10,281 nucleotides of DNA, taken from Paracoccaceae bacterium. GTDB lineage: Bacteria > Pseudomonadota > Alphaproteobacteria > Rhodobacterales > Rhodobacteraceae. This document shows, piece by piece, positions 6,205 to 10,281 of this stretch. The stretch is from NCBI GenBank assembly GCA_003545125.1, contig DQCI01000233.1, positions 2,429-12,709 on the forward strand. Direction: 5' to 3'. Numbering within the stretch: position 1 is the stretch's first letter; each line of letters opens with the position of its first letter. The position numbers were made by a program, and so were the translations under genes. Below the pieces are notes generated by a model, which had not been told where the DNA came from, made no database searches, and was given only the letters and a program-made list of their open reading frames with translations.

Positions 6205-7389
6205 ATGATCCGCCTGATCGCAATCCTCACCACTTGTCTTCTCACAAGCGCCGCCACCGCCCAGGGTTTCAACACCGCCCCGCCGAACGCCCCGCGCCAG
6301 CAACCCGCCTTCGCGGGCCAGACCCGGGCGCCGGTCATCGCCGACACCACCCCCCTCGCCCGCGAGACAGTCGCCACACGGCTCGAGCACCCCTGGGGCA
6401 TGGACCAGCTCCCCGACGGACGCTGGCTGGTCACCGAACGCCCCGGGCGGATGCGGCTGATCTCGCCCGAGGGGGACCGGTCGGCGCCGATCGACGGGCT
6501 GCCGGAGGTCTTCGCAGGCGGCCAGGGCGGGCTGCTCGATGTCACAATCCGCGACGATTTCGCCGAGACGCGCCGGGTCTGGTGGAGCTACGCCGAGCCG
6601 CGCGGCGGCGCCACCAACGCCACCGCCGTGGCAACCGGCGTGCTGTCGCCCGATGGCGCACGCATGGACGAGGTCGACGTGATCTTCCGCCAGCAACCGG
6701 CCTGGGCCTCGTCCGCGCATTTCGGCTCCCGGCTGGTCTTCGACCGCGACGGCGCGCTGTTCGTCACCACCGGCGAACGCTCGGGCCGTGAACCCCGCGA
6801 ACTCGCGCAGGATGTCTCGACCCATCTCGGCAAGGTCGTGCGGATCGACCCGATGGGCGGACCCGCCGCCGGCAACCCGCAAATCCCGGGCGGGCGGCCC
6901 GAGATCTGGTCCTGGGGCCATCGCAACATGCAGGGCGCCGCCCTCGGCCCCGACGGCGCGCTCTGGACCGTCGAACACGGACCGCGCGGCGGCGACGAAC
7001 TCAACCGGCCGCAGGCGGGGCGCAACTACGGCTGGCCCATCATCAGCTATGGCCAGGAGTATTCCGGCCAAGCGGTCGGCGCGGGCCGCACCGCTGCACA
7101 GGGTATGGAACAGCCGCTCTACTACTGGGACCCGGTGATCGCGCCGAGCGGTATGGTGTTTTACCAAGGCGAGATGTTCCCCGACTGGCACGGCAGCCTG
7201 CTTGTCGGCGGCCTCGCAAGTCAGGTCCTCGTGCGGCTCGACCTCGACGGCACGTCAGTGACCGGCGAGGCGCGCTACCTCCAGGGGATGGGCCGGGTGC
7301 GCGATGTGGATGTGGCCGCCGACGGTGCGGTGATGATCCTGACCGATGCGCGCAGCGGGGCGCTGATCCGCCTCACCCCGACCGACTGA
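6205..7389 (+). CDS. Exported PQQ-dependent sugar dehydrogenase (glucose/sorbosone dehydrogenase family, aldose type)
   Basis: The 394-residue protein belongs to the soluble six-bladed beta-propeller dehydrogenases that oxidise aldose sugars with pyrroloquinoline quinone, as in E. coli YliI (aldose sugar dehydrogenase). Residues 1-20 are a signal peptide ending TSAATAQ, so it works in the periplasm. Conserved blocks are LEHPWGMDQLPDGRWLVTER (60-79), GGQGGLLDV (105-113), AHFGSRLVFD (171-180) with the probable catalytic base His172, LFVTTGER (185-192), HLGKVVRID (207-215), EIWSWGHRNMQG (233-244), EHGPRGGDELN (257-267), RNYGWPIISYG (273-283) and YYWDPVIAPSGM (306-317). The ATG is chosen because GGAG lies five bases upstream; a GTG two codons earlier overlaps that site. 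Its electron acceptor and substrate cannot be read, and no PQQ synthesis genes lie in the window. Confidence 0.92.
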   Translation: MIRLIAILTTCLLTSAATAQGFNTAPPNAPRQQPAFAGQTRAPVIADTTPLARETVATRLEHPWGMDQLPDGRWLVTERPGRMRLISPEGDRSAPIDGLPEVFAGGQGGLLDVTIRDDFAETRRVWWSYAEPRGGATNATAVATGVLSPDGARMDEVDVIFRQQPAWASSAHFGSRLVFDRDGALFVTTGERSGREPRELAQDVSTHLGKVVRIDPMGGPAAGNPQIPGGRPEIWSWGHRNMQGAALGPDGALWTVEHGPRGGDELNRPQAGRNYGWPIISYGQEYSGQAVGAGRTAAQGMEQPLYYWDPVIAPSGMVFYQGEMFPDWHGSLLVGGLASQVLVRLDLDGTSVTGEARYLQGMGRVRDVDVAADGAVMILTDARSGALIRLTPTD

Positions 7390-7449
7390 GCCGCCGGCCG
7401 AACCCGCGACGCGCGGCGCTGTTCCCCGAGCCCCTCGGCGCCAAGAGGC

Positions 7450-7479
7450 TTGACAGGCGCGGCGGCAGCCCGGGATATG
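7450..7479 (+). promoter_or_regulatory. Candidate promoter of the membrane-anchored DUF302 gene
   Basis: A perfect TTGACA (7450-7455) is followed after 18 bases by the moderate -10-like GATATG (7474-7479). Transcription would start about 25 bases before the ATG at 7511, just enough to include its AGGAGG ribosome binding site (7497-7502). This suggests that the gene is transcribed separately from the dehydrogenase gene. Confidence 0.45.
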
Positions 7480-7510
7480 GGGCCGACAAAAGGGAGAGGA
7501 GGATCGCTCC

Positions 7511-8077
7511 ATGAGATTGATTGGTGGGCTATTGGCGTTGGTGGGGCTTGTCGCCATCATCGCGGTTGGCGGTGCCGCCTGGAGTTTCCGGGGTTTCGAC
7601 CCGAAAGCCGCGGGCGTCTACTGGGACATCGCCAAAAGTCTGGCCGAGACCGGCAATGCGGTCGAGGCGACGGTGTGGAAGCGCAAGGTCGACGAAGGGC
7701 TGACCTTCGAAGAGGTCGACGAGTCGATCCAGTCGGTCGCCGCGACCGAAAACATCCGCGATGTCGGCCAACTGCCGCTCGGCGACCAGGTCGCCCTGAT
7801 GCAGGACAGCGAATGGCGCAAGCTGCAGATCTACCTCTACTGCAACCCGCTGACGGCCGCGAAAATGGTCGAGTTTTCCGAGGCCTATTCGGCCTGGCTG
7901 CCGTGCCGGGTGTCGCTGGTGGAAGACGAAGAGGGCCAGCTCTGGCTCTACTCGCTCAACATGGACATGATGATCTACGGCGGCAAACCGCTGCCCGCCG
8001 AGCTCAAGGAAGAGGCGCTGCACGTCAAGGACGTGATCCTGGCGATCCTCGACGGCGCGGCGGAAGGCAGCTTCTGA
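7511..8077 (+). CDS. Membrane-anchored DUF302 domain protein
   Basis: The 188-residue protein starts with an uncleaved-looking hydrophobic helix (residues 3-24), followed by a polar linker and a C-terminal DUF302 domain (about 86-187). The domain shows the family pattern LQIYLYCNPLTAAKMVEF (105-122), WLPCRVSLVEDEEGQLWLY (129-147) and a final helix. Its two cysteines, Cys111 and Cys132, lie in the two conserved core segments. The biochemical function of DUF302 is not established. The domain is most likely on the periplasmic side. The ATG is well supported by AGGAGG eight bases upstream. The second DUF302 gene at 8503-8949 on the opposite strand, with its own pair of cysteines, suggests a related role near the SoxS/SoxV thiol-disulfide system, but that link is inferred from proximity. 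Confidence 0.82.
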   Translation: MRLIGGLLALVGLVAIIAVGGAAWSFRGFDPKAAGVYWDIAKSLAETGNAVEATVWKRKVDEGLTFEEVDESIQSVAATENIRDVGQLPLGDQVALMQDSEWRKLQIYLYCNPLTAAKMVEFSEAYSAWLPCRVSLVEDEEGQLWLYSLNMDMMIYGGKPLPAELKEEALHVKDVILAILDGAAEGSF

Positions 8078-8100
8078 ACCGGCCCTGAACCTGTTGCGAT

Positions 8101-8128
8101 TTGCCCGGCCGGTTGACTGGTCGGGCGA
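8101..8128 (+). terminator. Strong hairpin after the DUF302 gene, possible terminator
   Basis: Twenty-three bases after the stop codon, TTGCCCGGCCGG pairs with CTGGTCGGGCGA around a TTGA loop, giving a 12-bp stem with three G-U pairs in the plus-strand RNA. There is no T-run after it, so it is at best a non-canonical terminator or a 3' stabilising structure. Confidence 0.35.
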
Positions 8129-8423
8129 TCCGCGACGGGGCCGGGTCGCATCGGCGCGGCACGTTGCGCCGCACCTGCGCAGCCCCAGCCCCAGCGCCAA
8201 GGCCACCTGCGTATCTCATTGTTTCGAAGACACAAAAGCGGTTTTCGTCGGCGCGACGTTGCGGTGCGGGATTGCGCAGAACCAGGCCCCCTGGGCCGAC
8301 GACCGGCCCCCGGACGCTCAGCATCGAACAACCCGAAAACCGTCTTCCGCGACCCGCCCAGCGTCACGCATGGTCCTGGCAAGGCGCGGCACTCCGGCCA
8401 CGCGGATCGGAACGCGCCGCGAC

Positions 8424-8453
8424 GCGCCCTTGCCGGGGGCGCCCTTGCCGGGG
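8424..8453. repeat. 15-bp perfect tandem duplication
   Basis: GCGCCCTTGCCGGGG occurs twice head-to-tail (8424-8438 and 8439-8453), followed by a further GCG. It is in non-coding DNA just after the second DUF302 gene on the minus strand and looks like a slippage duplication. Confidence 0.7.
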
Positions 8454-8502
8454 GCGTCGCAGTCGGTCCGTAGGAGGCGGCCCGTTTCCGGCGGCGCCGC
8501 GA

Positions 8503-8949
8503 TCAGTACCCCGCCAAGGCATCGGCGATGATCCCGTCGAGCAGGTCGCCGACCACATCCATCGCCCCCGCCGGGTAAGCGCGCCGGCCGACGATGATCT
8601 CGCCCGGCGCATCGGGGCGCTCGGCCACGAAGATCGCGTAAGGACAATGCTGAAGGTTCATCGGGTCGGCCTCCATCACCTGGCGGCTGACAACGGCCGA
8701 GCAGAAATTGAACACCTGCGCGTTGGTGAACAGCACCTCGGTGCCGCCCACGTCCGCGCGGGTGCGTTCCAGCATCGCGCCCACCTTGTTGACCGCGTCG
8801 ATCACCAGACCGGCATCGGTAATCGCGGATTCGATGTCGAACTGCACATCGTCGAAGGCGCCGCTGACACTGGTGGTCACGGGCCCCTCCGCCAGCGCGG
8901 GGGCCGCGAGGGTCAGGGCCAGGGCGGCGGCGGCTATCTGGAATTTCAT
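8503..8949 (-). CDS. Secreted DUF302 family protein, probably cotranscribed with soxS
   Basis: The 148-residue protein has a clean signal peptide (1-20, ending APALA) and is mature in the periplasm. The rest matches the DUF302 style: FDDVQFDIESAITDAGLVI (32-50), a VGAMLERT helix segment (56-63), then VFNFCSAVVSRQVMEADP (79-96) and LQHCPYAIFVAE (99-110). The two cysteines are Cys83 and Cys102. Its stop and start are clear, and AGGGAGGAAG precedes the ATG. It lies 51 bases after the soxS stop on the same strand, so the two form an operon. DUF302 function is unknown. Its company with a periplasmic thioredoxin makes it a candidate substrate or partner of that thioredoxin, perhaps in sulfur oxidation. 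This is an inference from context. Confidence 0.78.
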   Translation of the reverse strand: MKFQIAAAALALTLAAPALAEGPVTTSVSGAFDDVQFDIESAITDAGLVIDAVNKVGAMLERTRADVGGTEVLFTNAQVFNFCSAVVSRQVMEADPMNLQHCPYAIFVAERPDAPGEIIVGRRAYPAGAMDVVGDLLDGIIADALAGY

Positions 8950-9000
8950 GATCTTCCTCCCTTTTGAGATCAGGCCTACATGTCCGGCGTCGGGGCCGGG

Positions 9001-9393
9001 TCAGCTGTCGGGCTCCCGAGCGTCTTCGATGAGTTCGCCGAGCAGGAACCAGAAGAAATCCTCCCCCGGGTACCCTTCCAATCGTCCGGCCTCCGCACCG
9101 TCGTCGAGCAGGACGAAGGTCGGGGTCAAGGTTACCGGCCGCGCCAGCGCGACCCCCCCGGGAAGGGCGTCGTCGATGTCGACCGTTGTCAGCGGCGCAG
9201 CCGTGGCTTCTTCGGTTACCGGGTAGATCGGGCCGATTTCGGCCTTCCAGCGCGCGCAGTAGACGCAGCCGGGCTGGTCGAACATCAGCAGCCGCAGTTC
9301 GCCCGCCGCGACCGGGGAGGCGAGGCCCGTGCCGGCGACAAGAAGCAACACATTCACAAACCAGAATGCTGCGCGTGCGAAGTTTTCTTTCAT
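9001..9393 (-). CDS. soxS: SoxS-type periplasmic thioredoxin
   Basis: The 130-residue protein has an N-terminal hydrophobic export signal (about 8-30) and a small thioredoxin-like domain. The active site is CVYC (43-46) in FDQPGCVYCARWKAEIGPIY, and the cis-proline is Pro91 in LTPTFVLLDDG. The segment EGYPGEDFFWFLLGELI (106-122) closes the fold. This combination fits SoxS of the Paracoccus sox cluster, which helps keep the sulfur-oxidising SoxYZ system in an active redox state. It lies divergent from a CcdA-type protein, as expected for a soxS-soxV pair. The start is uncertain: the ATG at 9393 has no clear ribosome binding site, and an in-frame TTG at 9405 would add four residues. A DUF302 gene follows it, and no soxR is visible in the window. 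Confidence 0.83.
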   Translation of the reverse strand: MKENFARAAFWFVNVLLLVAGTGLASPVAAGELRLLMFDQPGCVYCARWKAEIGPIYPVTEEATAAPLTTVDIDDALPGGVALARPVTLTPTFVLLDDGAEAGRLEGYPGEDFFWFLLGELIEDAREPDS

Positions 9394-9404
9394 TGACGGG
9401 CCCA

Positions 9405-9424
9405 ATATTGAACTTATTGAATAT
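9405..9424. promoter_or_regulatory. AT-rich dyad between soxS and soxV, probable SoxR (ArsR-type) operator
   Basis: The 20-mer ATATTGAACTTATTGAATAT has 14 of 20 positions symmetrical, in the form ATATTnAA-N4-TTnAATAT. It is centred in the short region between the divergent soxS and soxV genes, in an AT-rich island within GC-rich DNA. ArsR-family repressors bind dyads of this size, and SoxR of Paracoccus, of that family, is known to act on the soxS-soxV region. The assignment to SoxR is inferred. Confidence 0.55.
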
Positions 9425-9425
9425 T

Positions 9426-9455
9426 AGAATAGGTGCGCCCCAGCGACAAGGACAA
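9426..9455 (-). promoter_or_regulatory. Candidate soxS promoter
   Basis: On the minus strand TTGTCC (9455-9450) and TATTCT (9431-9426) are 18 bases apart. Transcription would start inside the dyad at 9405-9424, a position where a repressor would block it. The same AT-rich patch contains TAGAAT (9425-9430) on the plus strand, a possible soxV -10, but no good -35 matches it. Confidence 0.3.
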
Positions 9456-9458
9456 GAA

Positions 9459-10208
9459 ATGGGACTCGACATCACTTTCGGCGGCGCGGCGCTTGCGGGG
9501 CTGCTTTCGTTCTTTTCACCCTGCATCCTGCCGATGGTGCCGTTCTATTTGTCCTACATGGCCGGGCTGTCCATGCAGGAGCTGCACGGCCAAAGCGGCG
9601 GGCCGACAATTCCGCGCGCGGCGCAGATCCGGCTGATCCTCTCGGCCATCGCCTTCGCGCTCGGGGTGACGACGATTTTCGTGCTGCTGGGCCTCGGGGC
9701 CACCGCCGCCGGCGCCGCCTTCGCCCAGTGGAAGACCCCGCTGTCCTACGTGGCGGCGGCGATCCTCACCGTGTTCGGGCTGCATTTCCTCGGGGTCATC
9801 CGCGTTCCCTTCCTTTACCGCGAGGCGCGTGTCGAGGCGAAGACCGATCCCTCGACCATGGTCGGGGCTTACGTGATGGGCCTGGCTTTCGGCTTCGGAT
9901 GGACGCCCTGCGTCGGCCCGGCGTTGGCGGCGATCCTGTTCGTCGCCTCGGGCACCGGCGATCTCTTGCACGGCGGGTTGCTGCTGCTCGTCTACGGCCT
10001 CGCCATGACCCTGCCCTTCGTCGTCGCCGCCATGCTCGCGCGCCCCTTTCTCGGCTGGGTCGCGCGCAACCGCCGGCTTATGGGCTATGTCGAAAAGGCG
10101 ATGGGCGTCATGCTGATCGTCTTCGCGCTGCTCATCGTCACCAACTCCGTCAACCTCATCGCCCAATGGCTCATCGACAACTTCAGCTGGGGCTCCGTGC
10201 TCCGCTGA
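9459..10208 (+). CDS. soxV: CcdA-family thiol-disulfide membrane transporter SoxV
   Basis: The 249-residue protein is an inner-membrane CcdA/DsbD-beta type protein, which passes electrons from cytoplasmic thioredoxin to periplasmic thioredoxins. About six membrane helices are visible (roughly 5-35, 58-82, 93-117, 134-163, 168-195 and 212-238). The two redox cysteines are in the family positions: Cys22 in FFSPCILPMVPFYLSYMAG and Cys151 in GFGWTPCVGPALAAIL. The short cytochrome-maturation CcdA has the same layout; the choice of SoxV rests on the divergent SoxS-type thioredoxin and on the following exported protein. AAGGAC at 9448-9453 precedes the ATG by five bases. It begins 65 bases from soxS, with a probable shared operator between them. 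It is likely the first gene of a soxVW-type operon. Confidence 0.86.
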   Translation: MGLDITFGGAALAGLLSFFSPCILPMVPFYLSYMAGLSMQELHGQSGGPTIPRAAQIRLILSAIAFALGVTTIFVLLGLGATAAGAAFAQWKTPLSYVAAAILTVFGLHFLGVIRVPFLYREARVEAKTDPSTMVGAYVMGLAFGFGWTPCVGPALAAILFVASGTGDLLHGGLLLLVYGLAMTLPFVVAAMLARPFLGWVARNRRLMGYVEKAMGVMLIVFALLIVTNSVNLIAQWLIDNFSWGSVLR

Positions 10209-10236
10209 GCCGACCCCGACCAAAAGGGATTTGCCC

Positions 10237-10281
10237 ATGACACTCTTGCGAACTCTGCTCGGCCTCGCCGCCCTCACCCTC
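10237..10281 (+). CDS. 5' end of an exported protein, possibly SoxW thioredoxin (partial)
   Basis: Fifteen codons are visible, reading MTLLRTLLGLAALTL, which is the start of a signal peptide or membrane anchor. AAAGGG lies about eight bases upstream of the ATG, and the gene begins 28 bases after the soxV stop on the same strand. In Paracoccus-type clusters soxV is followed by soxW, a periplasmic thioredoxin, so that is the best guess. The visible residues cannot confirm it. Confidence 0.5.
   Translation, partial: MTLLRTLLGLAALTL

Larger units (their letters stand above)
8078..8502. other. Convergent intergenic region between the two DUF302 genes (425 bp)
   Basis: No gene is supported. Three hairpins lie in a row: 8101-8128, GCGAC-N8-GTCGC (8132-8149) and CGGCGC-N8-GCGCCG (8152-8171). 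A lower-GC patch at about 8205-8260 and a 15-bp tandem repeat at 8424-8453 follow. Frames on both strands stay open but give Arg/Pro/Gly-rich sequence without ribosome binding sites. The length is large for a convergent gap, so a small RNA or decayed gene cannot be excluded. Confidence 0.5.

Noticed and set aside
6175..7191. Minus-strand 338-codon frame opposite the sugar dehydrogenase gene
   Set aside because: No recognisable domain or start signal. The plus strand has an intact dehydrogenase with signal peptide.
8101..8967. Plus-strand 288-codon frame spanning the convergent gap and the secreted DUF302 gene
   Set aside because: It runs antisense through a gene with a clear signal peptide and conserved motifs, and its own product is Arg/Pro/His-rich with no ribosome binding site.

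Overview
The window looks like the chromosome of a high-GC alphaproteobacterium, most likely Rhodobacteraceae/Roseobacter group. This rests on base composition, on the style of the NadA/NadB/NadC proteins, and on a soxS/soxV gene pair of the Paracoccus type at the right edge. The assignment is an inference from reading the sequence; no database search was possible.

Left part (1-2050, all minus strand): a periplasmic adaptor (membrane fusion protein) of an RND-type efflux system (1227-67) is followed 28 bases later by the first codons of another gene, expected to be its inner-membrane permease. Upstream of the adaptor, and separated from it by a rho-independent terminator, is an unrecognised membrane-anchored protein of 158 residues (2050-1574). 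It is about 18% methionine. After one N-terminal membrane helix, nearly the whole protein follows a strict seven-residue repeat with methionine at one core position. This is the most unusual object in the window.

Middle part (2373-5876, plus strand): nadA, nadB and nadC form a compact operon for de novo NAD synthesis (aspartate to iminoaspartate to quinolinate to nicotinate mononucleotide). nadB and nadC overlap by ATGA. The region upstream of nadA carries inverted repeats that may be regulatory.

Next comes a 328-base gap with two perfect 14-bp palindromes repeated 22 bp apart. It precedes an exported PQQ-dependent aldose-type sugar dehydrogenase (6205-7389). A strong TTGACA box then leads into a membrane-anchored DUF302 protein (7511-8077).

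Right part (8503-10281): a second, secreted DUF302 protein and a periplasmic SoxS-type thioredoxin form a minus-strand pair. Divergent from it are a CcdA-type membrane protein (SoxV) and the first 15 codons of a following exported protein, possibly SoxW. The 65-base soxS/soxV intergenic region has an AT-rich 20-bp dyad that fits an ArsR-type (SoxR) operator. This edge is probably the start of a thiosulfate-oxidation (sox) gene cluster. SoxV and SoxS would carry reducing power across the membrane to periplasmic Sox proteins, and the two-cysteine DUF302 proteins are possible partners.

The remaining gene-free stretches hold hairpins and short tandem repeats. I found no tRNA, rRNA, CRISPR array or insertion sequence.
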